From Patagioenas fasciata (Eukaryota; Chordata; Aves; Columbiformes; Columbidae), in assembly GCF_037038585.1 (NCBI RefSeq), contig NC_092521.1:52274398-52338397 (forward strand): a stretch of DNA of 64,000 nucleotides, read 5' to 3'. The position numbers and the translations under genes were made by a program. The notes beneath the pieces were generated by a model, which made no database searches, had not been told where the DNA came from, and saw nothing but the letters and a program-made list of their open reading frames with translations. Below, in pieces: positions 11,276 to 24,200 of the stretch; position 1 is the stretch's first letter, and every line of letters starts with the position of its first letter.

Positions 11276-12210
11276 CAGCTAGCCTACTATTAGTTATAAT
11301 CACAATCCATTGTTTTCTTCATTCAGCTGTCAGTCACTAGACTCTACCACCACCTAAGTTATATTTGGTCTTAGAACTTACGAACACCAAGAAGAAGATT
11401 GCCTTACTCCAGGGGTAGTCCCTTACACCGGGTGCTACTGCAGGGTAAATAACACGTTATAAAAATGCTTTACAACTTGCACTGAATAGAGCTATTTTTT
11501 TTTTAACTCTCTTTTCAAAACAATTTATGTCTTGTTTTTACAAGACCTAGAGTTGGAGACTGAGTGTTCAAGAGCTCTTCTCCAATGTTGAATCTGACCC
11601 TCTGGTGGTACCTTCTTACCCAATACACAGACATGGCATTCTCCCTTTGACCACTGCAGGTCAAGCATTTGCTTCCTGTCACAATCCTGAAAGGCTTTAG
11701 TGCTCCAAAAGGGGTGTAAGAGGCCTCTGATTCAACTGACCTGTGTGCTGTCAGCTCCCCAGCAGTGGTGACCTACTCTGCTGCCCCATGGCTTCAGTGG
11801 TGGACATGCCCAGGAGCCAGGTGTTTCAGGGACCCCCTTACAGCCTTGTCACTGCATTGGGTGAAGAAAGTTTTGGGTTTGTAACTCACATCACATTTGA
11901 CTCAATCCAGGCTAAAATAAAGGTGAAGGTAAAGAAACCAAGCATTTTCATACAATTTACAGGAAAGACTAATATACATTTATAAAAGACACAGAAGAGG
12001 AAATAAAATAATTGCACTGACTAGATGAGAAACATTTCTTTCCTTCAGTCAGCTGACTTAGTGTTTCTCTTCTGCAAGGTGGTACCTAGGGTATCTGCTG
12101 CTGCACTGCCTTTTCTCCTATCATCGTGTCTGTTACCATGTTCCCCTTTTGAGACTTCTGAGGACTGGAAGTTCATTTTTTTATCCTAAAACACTTTTCT
12201 GTTGTTTTGA
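11276..12210. other. Unassigned noncoding sequence
   Basis: No gene or repeat family recognised. An 80-codon plus-strand frame at 11743-11985 has no known similarity. Confidence 0.5.
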
Positions 12211-12303
12211 ACAAAAAACAAAAAACAAAAAACAAAAAACAAACAAAAAAAAAAAACAAAAAACAAAAAACAAAAAAAACAAAAAAAAAAAACACAAAAA
12301 CAC
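12211..12303. repeat. (CAAAAAA)n-like A-rich simple repeat
   Basis: An almost pure A/C tract with CAAAAAA units and longer A runs on the plus strand. No gene or SINE body precedes it. The Lys/Asn/Gln-rich ORF crossing it (12149-12403) is an artefact of the repeat. Confidence 0.9.
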
Positions 12304-14304
12304 TAGTTCAGCCATCCTCTTAACTGAAAGGTTTTCTTTTACTGATGAATCTGAAAGTCTCAGTTGTACTTGGAGCCATTTTCCATACCTAACTTGTTCA
12401 TAACAGATTGCTGTGCATCAGTAAGATGTGAAAGCATCTTGTCAACTTTTGATGACTACCTGGAATTCTTCAGTGTAGGAAGCATCTTTACTGGATTTTA
12501 TATCAATTCATAGATCAAAATAATGCGGGATTAAAGCAACTCAAAAATACTTGTATGTCATTTATTACTGGCTCTCGATTGAAGCCAGACAGTGGTAACA
12601 TTTTGGGACTGTTGATCCCCAACTTCTACCTCCACACCCACAGAGATGTGGGTGTTAGGTAAGATAAGGAGAGATGAGTGCTAGAGATGAATACTTAAAG
12701 GAAAACTGGAACAATCCTGAAACAACGTAGGTATCATAATTGATAGTACTTTTACAGCAATGTATTTAAAGCAACACTAGAATAATGTTAGTAATTGTAC
12801 AGGAAGGATTTAAGGTTTTATGAAAAACTGCACAAACTTGAACAAATCGCATTTTCAAACTCTCACAGCACAAGCATTTCATATGTGTGCAATCCAGAGC
12901 AGTACCGAGTTTTCACAGAGCTCACCATAGCAAAATTAAAGTACTGTCATCTCTGAGGTCATCATCTTGATGTGGTTCACAATTTTTGCCTTTTTAACAT
13001 CAGTAGATTATACCTTCATAGCCTAAAAATAGTGACCAGGGTTCAAATCTTCACTCCTTCCCCTCCATACAACTAAGAACAAGCTAAGAAACAAAATTTT
13101 AATTATTCTACTGAATGAAAGAGTAAGCCAAGAATCAATTCACTGAAAATAGGAGTTCCAGACATAGCTTCAAACAAGAATAAAAAGCAACTAAATATCA
13201 TCACAAATTGTCCATTTTCCTAATCTCTGTCTCTCCATATTTCAACCAGAAATGATAACTAAAGGAGTTCCTCACTGATGCTTTCTTGTTTCTCCATCTT
13301 CAAAAATACAGGCAATGAAGGAAGAGTTGACTAGTTTTCACTCAGCAAAGGTTAGAAAAAAGGTAGATATTTCAGAAAATGTACTTTAGCTGAGTGCCTA
13401 TGCTAATACTGTAAAACCTAGTCACAGTATTAAAGTAATAACTGAAGTAGCAAACAAGGCTGAGTGCTCTAATGATATAAGGAGCAAAGAAGTGAGAAGT
13501 TCTTCAGCACAACTCTGCTGAAAAATGAAGGCAAGAGATGACAGAGTGAGATAGGAGGCTTTGAAGAATTCAGAACAGTATAATTAATACGGTTTTCTGC
13601 TTTCCACCTGCCAAATTGAAGATTTAACAGTGTTGCTATGAGGATAGCTCATAATAGTCATTGATATATGAGGTAACTGCACAGAAAAAAACTTCGGTGC
13701 ACCATATTACTACAGTTAGTGAGTTTAGCTAAAACTACAATGAGAAGAAATCATTTGATTGTGCATAAACTCCTTACAGTGCTGGGAAACATTGCAAAAT
13801 TATAGGTTCTAATAAAATGTGTGGTTATGAGCAAATATACTGTTGGCAATAGAAAAGTGGGCTTATTCACTTAGGCTGACGGTGCTTCATATGATTAGAG
13901 TAGGTTTGCTTGGCCAGGTCCACAAATTTTGGCATGAAGTAAAAGTAATGATCTTACAATTGTTCTCAGAAGTAGATGCTTAGTAAACTATGCTGTGTAG
14001 GTAGTTTCAATCCATACACAAGAGAAAGATTCAAATAAAAAAATAGCTATAGTCATCTACTACTGTTTCAACTGTTATTAAAATTCACAGCATCTAGTCT
14101 GACTGCAGGTGTAGCAATCACCTACTATAATTTGTCAAAGAATTTGGCTGGAAGTGAAAAAAAAAAAAAAAAACAACTGGAAGAATATACAAACCTGAAG
14201 TATCTAATGCTGAACACACTTCATACTGACAAGTTTTCAATTTTTTTTTTCCAGCTTCACCTCCATGTGTTAGAGGAATAAATAAACCTCAGCAGCTCAG
14301 TTTA
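12304..14304. other. Unassigned noncoding sequence
   Basis: AT-rich sequence without long ORFs. An A run sits at about 14158-14173 and a T run near 14242. No repeat family is recognised up to the LTR at 14305. Confidence 0.55.
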
Positions 14305-15050
14305 TGTGGTGGATTAACCTTGGCTAAGGGCCAAATATCCACCCAGCCGCTCACTCACCTTCCACCTCAGTAGGAGAGGGAGGCTAGGATGAGAAAATTT
14401 GGGGCTTGAGACAGTGAGATTGCTTAGCAGCTACCAACAAAGACAAACAACAAAATATTAAAATAACATATTTCCTTCCCCCTTTCCCCAGCTCAACTTC
14501 ACTCCTCCACTCCTAGCCCCTCTTCCCCTGTTGAGCAGCTCTGGGGGATGGAGAATGGGCAACAGGGTTGTGGTCAGTCCAGAGGTCAGTCCTCTCTGCC
14601 GCTCTTCCTCTTCACACTTTTCTCCTGCTCTAGCATGGGTTCTTCACAGGTTGCATCTTCCTTCAGGAAACATCTACTTGCTGGAGCTGGAGGTCCTCAG
14701 TGGGCTACAGTGTGGATACCTGCTCCACCATGGCCTTCCATGAGCTGCAGCAGAACAACCTGCTTCGCCATGGTCCTCCTCAAGGGCTGCACAGGAATGT
14801 CTGTTCCAACACCTGAAGCACCTCCTTTCCCTCTTCTTTCTCTGGTCTTGGCATCTGCAGGGCTGTTTCTCACACCTTTTTCCTTTTCTTCTCTCCCTGT
14901 CCAGCATTTTTTGTCCTTTCTTAATTATGTTTTCTGAGAGGCACCACTATCTTGGATGAGGAGCTCAGCTGTGTCCTGTGGTGGGTCAGTTGGAGGTGAT
15001 TGGAACCGGCTGTGCTGGCATATGGCAGCCTTAGGTGTCATTTAAAGAAG
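14305..15050. mobile_element. Eroded endogenous retrovirus LTR (TGTGGTGGATTAACC family)
   Basis: The block starts TGTGGTGGATTAACCTTGGC and then reads CCACCCAGCCGCTCACTCACC. Further landmarks follow in order: a TTTCCCCAGCTCAACTTCACTCC region, GCTCCACCATGGCCTTCCATG, TCGCCATGGTCCTCCTCAAG, GGCATCTGCAGGGCTGTTTCTC and a terminal GGTGGGTCAGTTGGAGGTGATTGG. From memory, this order matches a very common bird LTR family (TGTGGTGGGTTGACCCTGGC in fresher copies). There is no retroviral coding sequence beside it, so it is a solo or partial LTR. The right end is eroded beyond about 15020. The 129-codon ORF at 14548-14937 lies wholly inside the LTR and is not a gene. Orientation is left open. Confidence 0.8.
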
Positions 15051-17675
15051 ATATCCCATGATGATCTATAACATAATACAAAGCTGTCTCCTGCCACCTG
15101 TAATATCTTTTTTATTCCTTGCTCTGTATCAGGAGTCACCTCCCCAAATACTGATCAGAGGATTTGGTAGCTATCAGGAAGGCACTGGAAGAGCTGCATT
15201 TTTATCAAACCTGTTCTAGACATCATTCTTGCACCCATACAACCCAGTCAATTAAGGGTTTAATTTCATTAATACTGGTATATCATTGTTATTGCTGGCA
15301 TTAAATGTCTTGCCTGAAACGTGGCAATAATGGACAGGTTGTATCCTGTAACTGCTAAAATTAAAGTTGAATAATGTTTGTGTGCTGTAGATATTCCCCT
15401 AGTGTATAATATATACGTATTAGCCAATAGTATTTTGAAAACATTATTGCACCAGGAAGATAACTGATCATATGACACTTCTCTCAATAAAAAGATGATG
15501 GGTGGATTATTCTGGTAATGAAGTGGATATGAAACAAAGCCAAGGATACTGCAGAAAAATGAGCTATCTCTCTCCCACTGATTCTACTACTTGTTCTCAC
15601 TACTGGCAGCACCTTTCCCAGCTCCTGTGTATTTAGAAGAGCAGGAAGAGGGGAACAGCTTTTGCAGCTGTTCTCTTAAGCATAACTGGCAGCAACATGA
15701 GCTAAATTCAGTGGCCAAAAGGCTTTCCTCTTAAACTCATAAAGTCATCTCATACTCCCACCCAGAAACCTAGACAAATTAAATATGCACCTGCAGAATG
15801 AATCCATAATAGCCCAACCTCATTCTCAGGTACTGAATTTATTCAGGCAATTAAGCACGATTACCATATTAAAAAGAGATGTGAATTCGGAAAGCCATAG
15901 CAATGCTTTTCTACACTCTATGGTCAGTTATACATATCAATATTATCCTTCAAAATAGCCTTGTACCTTAGCTTCATAGACAAAAAGTAGCTGAAACTGT
16001 GAATGCTGACAGGCAGAAAATTATTTGGTGTAAGTCTATGGGAGAATGAATGTCCACAGCCGAACTTTCACACCCTCAAACCTGCTACTTGCTACTGAAA
16101 CTGATATGCACTGATTGTAAATTTTGATAACACCTGGACCAAACAGTGACACATTCCAAATCCTCCAGTTAATAAAGAGACATGAGACAGGACCACTCAT
16201 CAGGAGCCTCCTGCATACACAGTATTCAGATTAGGAAAGCTGTGGCCCAAGAAGAGGGGTATGAAGGACTAGTCTCAGAAAGAAAAAACTGTTTGGCGAA
16301 GAAGCTCCTGACTGGAAGACACATCCTGAAAGTGTGAAAGATCCTAGAGATGAGTGAGATGCATGGAGATCAATGTCACAGCCTGCCCAAGGCCATTGGT
16401 CAGTGATCCCCCAAGACTGGCAGTTGTGAGCAGTGGTACAATACAACCTGACACAACTGTCTGCCCGACCTTCCTGGACCAGCAGCAACATTCCTGTGGG
16501 GAAGAGAAAATGAGGCCATGAAAATGTTATGTTGGGCAGGAGAAGTGAGTGTGTGAGATAATCAAGAAGGACAAAGCTCTAATCTCATTAGTATTTAAAC
16601 AAACTACAGTATTCAGATCTAGTACATGTTGTCCTTTTGCTCTGCCACTCTTGTGACACTCACCTGCTGATGTAAACACCCAGTAACTGCAAGTCCCTTC
16701 AGGCTGCTGCCCTCTCCCTCCCTGCATCCCAGCCATGGGCTGGGCAAAGCCCCAGAGCAGAAGAGCAGAGCCAGGACTGCTGGCCAATTTCCATGCAGAA
16801 ATATTTTCATTATATGCTTCTACATCCTATCCTGATAGGAGATCAGCAGCCACAGGCCAGCCTGGACCATGTAGTTCTTCCACTTCTTGTTAGTCTAGTG
16901 TCCTATTCTGGATCTGGCTTCAACCCTCAATCAGCATTACAAATTAGTCTTGTTGCATACTCTTCCCTGAGCCCAGGTACTCATGGCAGAGCCACATTTC
17001 TGGGTTTTTCCTCTCACACTGCCTGCAGACAGGAGCCTGAGCTAAATGTCTTTGCATCCTCAGCTGCTGGTGAGATTGCGGGGTGGAAAGAAGCTTCCCT
17101 GTTGTTGTCTTCCTAGAACTATCTCATCCCTAGAGCTCTGCTACCTGCTTTGGACCCTCCTGCTTTCCACTCTTCACAGAGTTACTCAGCCCTATTTTTA
17201 AACTCTGCAATTCAGGAGAAAACGCCTCTGTAGGAGGGTTTTAAGAGTATCACAAGACCCTTGGGCATTAATGCTGACTATTCAACAAAAGTACCAAGCC
17301 AATTCCAACTCCTTCCTTTTTCTTACAAGAAAACCTACTATCCAGTAATGACTTCAATCAGCTTTAGATCACATATCCACAAGGATTTAGGAGACACAGG
17401 TGTTTGAGCTCAGCCTTCATCTTTTCTTCATCAGCACAAAGAGCATCTGCACTGCTTTTTCCATGCCCAACTTGTTAAATATTACAGGTCATACAGGGAG
17501 GATGGAGAGGTGACGAGAAGAAAAAGAAGGGAAGAAAGAGGCGAAGAGATCTGCTAATATCTTTTAAAATGCACATAAAGATTCAAGGCTGAATGTTGCT
17601 GATCTGAATCCTAGAATCCAGACTATATACATACAAAATAAATCATCATGGCTGAAGACCTGGCAGTTAACAGGC
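15051..17675. other. Unassigned noncoding sequence
   Basis: No gene recognised. The part from about 16220 to 17120 is less AT-rich and holds ORFs of 86-107 codons on both strands (for example 16793-17116, +), none similar to known proteins. It might hide an old retroposon or untranslated exon, but nothing specific can be shown. Confidence 0.45.
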
Positions 17676-18020
17676 TGTCATGGTTTAACCCAAGTTAGCA
17701 ATTCATAACCACGATAACCACTTGCTTGCTGTCTCTTGCTCTCGAATAGTGGGCAGAATTGAAAGGGAAGGGAGAAACTCATGGATTGAGATAAACATAG
17801 TTTAATAAAATAACAAAATAATGCCTATACGCCACTACTACTAATAAGATATATAAAATGGAAAACAGAATATAAAATAAAAACTACTCAATGCAATTCC
17901 TCATAAACTCTGTCCACATCAAGCAGCCAGTCCCAGGAACAGAGAGAGCAGCATGGTTCCAAACAGCTGATCCCAGAGAAAGAAGAGAGAAGGCTGCTGG
18001 GGAGAGATTCACATCTCTGG
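17676..18020. mobile_element. Partial endogenous retrovirus LTR (TGTCATGGTTTAACCC family)
   Basis: It begins TGTCATGGTTTAACCCAAGT, followed by an AACC...CCACTTGCTTGCTGTCTC block and the sequence around GGATTGAGATAAACATAGTTTAATAAAATAAC. This is the order I know from a widespread bird LTR whose fresh copies begin TGTCATGGTTTAACCCCAGC. After the A/C-rich middle and an AGCAGCCAGTCCC segment the match fades. Only the first half of the element seems present, with an A run (about 18025-18041) just beyond. There is no internal retroviral gene nearby. Orientation is left open. Confidence 0.75.
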
Positions 18021-18024
18021 ATTT

Positions 18025-18041
18025 AAAAAAAAAAAAAAAAA
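18025..18041. repeat. Poly(A) run
   Basis: Seventeen A residues on the plus strand directly after the LTR fragment loses similarity. Confidence 0.85.
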
Positions 18042-18052
18042 TTAAAAAAGAA

Positions 18053-20245
18053 GTTATTTAATATTTTTCTTTCAAATTTGTAATTAACACACTAAAATAT
18101 TCAGGTTTTACATTCAAATTGAAATTGTTCCAGTTTATCAAATGAAATGTTTTTTGACTGATTTACAAAATATAATTTTGTTCCACTTCAGGAACAAGTC
18201 AGTTGTTTTCCACACAGGATTAATATTTTAATAAGCAAAAACATTCTTTATTCAAGAAAAAGAGGAAATAATATTTTAAAAATTAGTCCTAAGTATCCCC
18301 CTGTGTTTCTCTTTTATATTTCTAATTCTCATGGCTCTTGCTAGAGTAAAATGCAGACAAATCTTCACTGGTTTTGCTTTTCTCCATCTGAATTTTTTTC
18401 AGGGTCTGCTTGCTTATTTTTAAGCTAGTATTCTGGTTTTCTGGTGGAGGAAGGGAGGGCAGGACAGTATTTATAACAGCATTCTCTTCGGGATGCTGTT
18501 CTCATAATGAACCCAAATTGCTCTCATTTATCATCTTGTGATGTAATCATATAAAAGCCTTTCCCATCCTCAACCCTATAAGGTAACTGTTTTGCTGTAT
18601 TGGATTATAATGACAAATGACAAAATCTTTTGCATTACTTCAACCATTACAAAATTCTGAAGGGATTGCTACTCTATAATGGTACTAAGTATTTCTGATA
18701 GAGGTAGCCCATGCTGAAAGCTGCAGTTAGAAGTGTCCACTCTACCAATAACTTAACTATGCAATGTTGTCTCTAAGGGAAAAAAACAAACAAACAAATA
18801 AACTCAGCTGTCTTTAAGACAACCCAAAACACTACAGGGAGTAAATTTCAGTTACATCCAAATGGGAAATAAATCAAGGGGTTCCACTTTTGGGATGTTA
18901 TGTTCAATAAACAAAAACCCACTTGGACTTTCCAACATATGAGTGCTCACAGGCTACAAGAAATGTGGAGTTATCTGCAGGATTCATTTGCTTCCTGTCT
19001 TTTGGAAGTTGATAAATCCATTCCACTCACTTAGGGCTGCTGAAACATGTAGAGCTCCAGTAAGAGCTGATGGAAGAAAAGGGTGTTCAGCAATGCAGAA
19101 GCATGTTTACCATTTCTCAGGAACAAACCATGTTGCTATTTCAAGTCGAAGTGACAGAAATCCTCCCTGGGGTTCCAGGAGCAAACTTTACCATTTCTCA
19201 TTTCTCTGGAGTATCCTAGCAATTTAAAATTTGTCATGGACTATTTGCAAATAGGTAAGTACATAATTAATACACACAGTGACCTTAGAAGATTTAGTCT
19301 GTTAAGAACAAGATTTGCCACGTAAATGAACTGCCCATTTGGGAAAATCACGTACAACCATTTGCATAAACTGACAAATGTCTGCATGAGTCTTCAGGTC
19401 AACAAGCTCCCCCAAAGAAGATGAGGACTGATTTTCTTCTGTCTTCCACAAGTTTTTTGCTGGAGATTTCCATCGAGTTCCATGGACTCTTGCCTCCTTA
19501 CACATCAGTGTAAAAGATGAGTCAGCTTTCTGATATCATTGTTTTCTTCATTTATACCCTCCTTTCTGTAAACTATGAACTACTCAAATGACTAAGAGAC
19601 CGTTTTCTTTATTAAAATGAATAGCTGATCATTTAAAACATACTTAATCTAAATCATATTGGAACACATAGCTGCCATTGAGATATATTGCAAAAAAATA
19701 TACATTTCTACTCTGCATTTAATTAAATAATTTTGCAGCCTTGAATATACATTTGTTTCAGATATTCACAAGATTAAAATAAATGGTAACATAATGCTGT
19801 TCTCTAATTATGACATTGGCCTGAAATCAGCCATTGGCTCTAACAAGTTCACTGAATCTAACAGTGAGAGTATTGTGGATTTTTTCATATTGTTAGATGG
19901 GGAGAAAAGTAGCTGACACAAAGCGAGTTGATAACTTACCACTTGAGGAATAAAACCTATGTTTCATACATTCTCCCCGAGTAAACGTAACAACAAAACT
20001 CTTGCCTGTAACTTACCTGTTTCTCTTTCTATAAAGATGATCGAATATTGTTTTTTCCTACAGTTTAAAGTCTCGAACAAGCAGTAGAGCAATGGAAAAT
20101 CACAAGTTTTCCATGAAGTATCTCTTGTCCCATAGTGTACTGGCATTTTTTCTGGTGTTTTTAATACCAAGGTAAGCAGCACATTAATGACACTGACAGT
20201 TGAAGAGATTAAGAAATACTAACAGCAGTACCATAGTACCATTGC
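18053..20245. other. Unassigned noncoding sequence
   Basis: Very AT-rich between 18053 and 18300. A short (CAAA)n tract lies at 18781-18802. Small ORFs (18943-19227 +, 19302-19505 -) have no known similarity. Confidence 0.5.
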
Positions 20246-20550
20246 TCTCTACAACTATGTAAGAGGAGGTTGTAGCATGAGAGGTGTTGGTCTCTTCTAT
20301 GAAGTAGAAAGTGGTAGGATGAGAGTAAATGGCCTCATGTTGCGGTACGGAAAGTTTAGATTGGGTATTAGGAAAAATTTCTTCATGTCAAGCTGCCCAG
20401 GGAAGTGGTTGAGTCACCATCCCTGAAGGTGTTTAAAAGACATGTGGATGAGGTTCTTAGGGACATGGTTTAGTGCCAGAGTTAGGTTATGGCTGGACTC
20501 AATGATCTTGAGGGTCTCTTCCAACCGAAATTATTCTATGATTCTATAGT
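20246..20550 (+). mobile_element. CR1 LINE 3' fragment
   Basis: Plus-strand CR1 tail. TACAACTATGTAAGAGGAGG opens it, then come GAGAGTAAATGGCCTCATG, GATTGGGTATTAGGAAAAATTTC, CATCCCTGAAGGTGTTTAAAAG and the terminal TTCCAACCGAAATTATTCTATG followed by ATTCTAT. About 20 bases normally found between the AAATTTCTTC and GCTGCCCAGGG blocks are missing. It is related to the copy at 53092. Confidence 0.93.
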
Positions 20551-20689
20551 TCTGACGCTGATCTGCTGCTATCAATGAGAAAGTTTCATCTCCACATTCC
20601 CAGAGTCCTACAGTTCATTAATTATATTGATAATACATAACTGATTGGTGGACATCACAGAGGAAAGTCACAGACACATGAACTCAGGG

Positions 20690-21020
20690 CTCACAGCAGT
20701 TCTGAGAAGTCACCCAGGTCATGCCCTGTCCTAGTCCAAGTCATCTATGGGAGTCTTGGCAGTCTGTTATCTAAACTGCTCCTTAAATCCTCCAAAATGG
20801 AGATTTTCCAGTCATGCTAAGCATTTTAATATTCAGCTTAAGGATACTAAATAAATAAATTTATCAAAGACTATACTGAACCATCATGGCTATAGTTCAT
20901 TACCAGAAAATGCTCCTTCTCTTAGCAGAGACTCTTTATGAAGATTGTTACAATCTCTGTCCAAGTCTTCTCCATAAATTAAACAAGTTTATCCAATCTT
21001 TCCATAGAAGTCACATTTCC
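20690..21020 (-). mobile_element. Possible ancient CR1-like LINE fragment
   Basis: Weak resemblance in minus orientation. CCTTAAATCCTCCAAAATGGAGATTTTCCAG (about 20783-20812) is like the CR1 segment around 'aatctccaatgatggagattccac', and CTTCTCCATAAATTAAACAAG with CAATCTTTCCATAGAAGTCAC (about 20966-21014) is like the antisense of the LFSLEKR region. Divergence is high and the assignment is tentative. Confidence 0.4.
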
Positions 21021-21024
21021 AATG

Positions 21025-21104
21025 TCCCTGCCCATGGCAGAGAGGTTGGGAATAGATGATCTGTAAAGGTCCCTTCCAACCATATAATTCTATATGCTTC
21101 TATA
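21025..21104 (+). mobile_element. Short CR1 3' tail
   Basis: Contains CCCATGGCAGAGAGGTTGGG, GATGATCTGTAAAGGTCCC and TTCCAACCATATAATTCTAT, the diagnostic end of CR1 in plus orientation. It is only about 80 bp long, consistent with strong 5' truncation. Confidence 0.85.
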
Positions 21105-21172
21105 GCTCCAGTTTCTCTCCTCAGGCTGTCTCCTGCAGCTCTATGGGAAGTCAATGGGACCACAATTGCAAG

Positions 21173-21206
21173 CTGTTGCCAACTGTCAACCTGTTGCCAA
21201 CTGTCA
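21173..21206. repeat. 18-bp tandem duplication
   Basis: CTGTTGCCAACTGTCA occurs at 21173 and again at 21191. The copies are identical over 16 bases. Confidence 0.85.
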
Positions 21207-24200
21207 TATCACAAAAATGCAGCAAAAAATACTTTGGAAATAATATCTGTTCCAGCTGATTCTTACCTGCAGGGGATAGATACAAAAGCCTGCATAGACA
21301 AGTATGTAAAATACATCAACAACATTAGCTTATTTTTACAAATACACTTTGATGGCAAATATTTAATTAGCTACTAGGAAGCAGAGCAGAGTCAAGGTTC
21401 AGGAAGCATGGTTTTGGATGACTTTCCATTTCAGGGAGTTTGTATTCTGCCTACTCCAGCTGTTGGCACATTTGTGAGGGATCCCTGGCTGTTCTCAATA
21501 CTGTACAGGAGCCTCAGGGAGTCTGAGGTGGGGGAAACAACTCGATCATAAACAAAATCAACAAATGTGAGTTATCTGATGACTGAAAATTGCATCTCTT
21601 CAGATTTTCAGAACACCGGAGTACTTCTGGTGACATTGTCGTGCTATACTCTTGATCAGTGCTCTTCTGCAAGAAATAAAAACGTGTTTTGGCTATTACT
21701 CAAGGTCTTAATATTTGGAATCCAGGGCATTTGGATTTCATGCATATATTCATCACTTTGACTTTGCTACTTGAGTTATGAAGGTACACTTATCTATGGA
21801 TAAATTACCTCTTATCATTGTCTGGAAGATCTGTATAACAAATTATGCCAAGATTGATATTTTTCTTAAAATACATCTACTTTTTAACATCTGACTTTAT
21901 GGCTGTCACACTTTTTTCCACCAAGTGATTATCTGACATTTTTGTAGAGTTTTTCTTTTCCCATAAGTAGTTTTTATGGTCAGTTTTCTGATTACAGTGT
22001 ATTCTTATCATGACATTCAAGCAAACCATCATCATTTCGTAGCACAAGTACCCAATGTTGAAATTAACTGGAGGCTCACAAAATATGTCTTTTTATGCAT
22101 AGCTCTGCAGCCTGTGCAAAGCATCCCACCCATTTCCCAGGTTCTGGACATTTTTCTTCATGTTGCTGGAGGAAGGTGGAGGGATGGAGCCTCATGATCC
22201 GCTCTTGCCAAATCACAGATTTTTGAAGCAGAATGATCTTTGGATTTGCAGCAATGACCATGGCAAGAGACTTGATACTAGCTCAGGCCTGCTCCCTTCT
22301 TTCAGTGTCAATTGCTATCTGATACAAAAGATAGAACCAGTATTTTACAGACAAGCCTTTCTTAAAACCAGATACTTCTAGTTTGTTCTCCTTGGTTCCC
22401 CTGGGAGATGCTGGTAGGCAAAAGCTCATGTCTGCTCAGGTCAGGTGCTTTCATTCCTTACAGCTTTAAACATTTTTGTCGTCTTAGCTCTCTGAAGAAG
22501 GTCAAAAGAACCTGTATTTACCCCAGGCATGCAAAATTTCAAAATCTTATTAGTTGCATTGTTCCAGCATTTTGAGATTTTCATTAATTACCCTCCTGTG
22601 CCTGTAGAGTCGGCAAGAAGTGTCCTTTGGGTTTCCCACAGCTTCAGGAGCTGACAGATCATCAAAGATATGCTTTCTCTAGCTAACGCTGTAGCATAAT
22701 CCCAGATTCCATACCACAAGTCACATCCCAGTACAGCAGTTTTTAAATGTTCCATTATTCCAGCGCAGAGACTACCACAACAACATTTTCAGCTTCAGGA
22801 AAAACACTTCCTATGACAATTGACTTAAGCTAATATTTTATTTTTTTTATTTTCATGATTCCTCATCAGTGCCCGATTTTCAGTTACTCAGCACCTTTGA
22901 AAGTCTGTTCCTGTTTCTTTTACTAGAACATTATTTTGTACCTAGATCTGTTTTCACAGATGCACCAGGGATGTGGGATGGAAGGTCTGTTCAGGAAAGT
23001 CAGAACATCTTCACTGGGCAATGGGAAGAGTAGGTGCTGTATGGCTACCCACAACCCTTCACCAACCAAATGTAAAATTACCAATTACATAATTACATGG
23101 CAGTGGAGGACAGAGTGAAATGTGTTAATACCTACTGCCCACAGTTTTTGATGGTCACTCTTTGAAAACAGTTTCTCTGATGTTGCTTGTGTTACCTGTG
23201 TTGCCTTGAACAAGTCAACTGAAATATTCATCATACACCATGACTGTGTTTCTCTACACACCGGTGTATTTCATAAAGATGAAAATGAACACTGAATCTT
23301 CCCTGTGTTACACCCCAGTCTCTTACTCAAGTCAACAATTCCTATTATTCTGAAGAAGTTTTAAAACATCAGCTCTTTTTTATGCACAAGCATAGGTGGA
23401 AAATTAGATATTATGGGGCTTAAACTGTGAAGCAGGGCACGTCAAGTGTTTATAAACAGCAGTGAGCAACCACATATAAATGGCATTTTGTTAACAGGTA
23501 TTTGGGAGGACCTGTTTATGGCTGGTGAGGTTTGCTTTGATTTCTTGTGAGAAGCTTAATTCAGAAGATAGAACACAGCAGTGCAAAGTAGAAGTTGTTA
23601 GTCTAGTATTAAGGAGAGCTTAGCACACTCAGTTACCAGACTTAAATTGATGTGATGATAGCTGGCACCAAAAAGATAAATAAATTGAAGTCAGGATAAC
23701 AAATTCCTAAACCACATAGATCATGTTACAAGCGCGCATCTAACTACACCTTAACTGAAGCTGGTAGCCATCCCCAGGTGGAAAGAAATATTATCCACTA
23801 ACACAAGAAGCAGCTTGCAGATCAGGATTTAAAGACATTCTCTCTCACTTTGCTACAAACTAATTTTTCCATTTCATCCAAACGATAATTCGCAGCACTT
23901 CAGGTTTTCCCAGTGTTATCACCAAAGTAGATCTGATGCTTCACAGAGGGGCATTCATGCTTCCTTCAACAAATTTCATAAGAACGTTTGACCATCTTCC
24001 AAAGACAAATGCTATATAAGAGCCAGATTTCAATACTCATTGTAGGTTTTACTCATGCAAAAGACAGAAACTGGGCCTAGATACTTAATAAACGTAAATC
24101 TGTTTTGATATATTATGTGGGTTTTTTTGGTTCTGCTCTTCACTATACTTAAAACAAGCTATGGAAATCATGTTATCAAAATGATGGAATGCATGAATAT

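Noticed and set aside
12149..12403. Lys/Asn-rich 84-codon ORF
   Set aside because: Produced by a (CAAAAAA)n simple repeat.
14548..14937. 129-codon ORF (+) that might look like a small gene
   Set aside because: It lies entirely within a recognisable LTR, and the open frame is a by-product of the LTR's composition.
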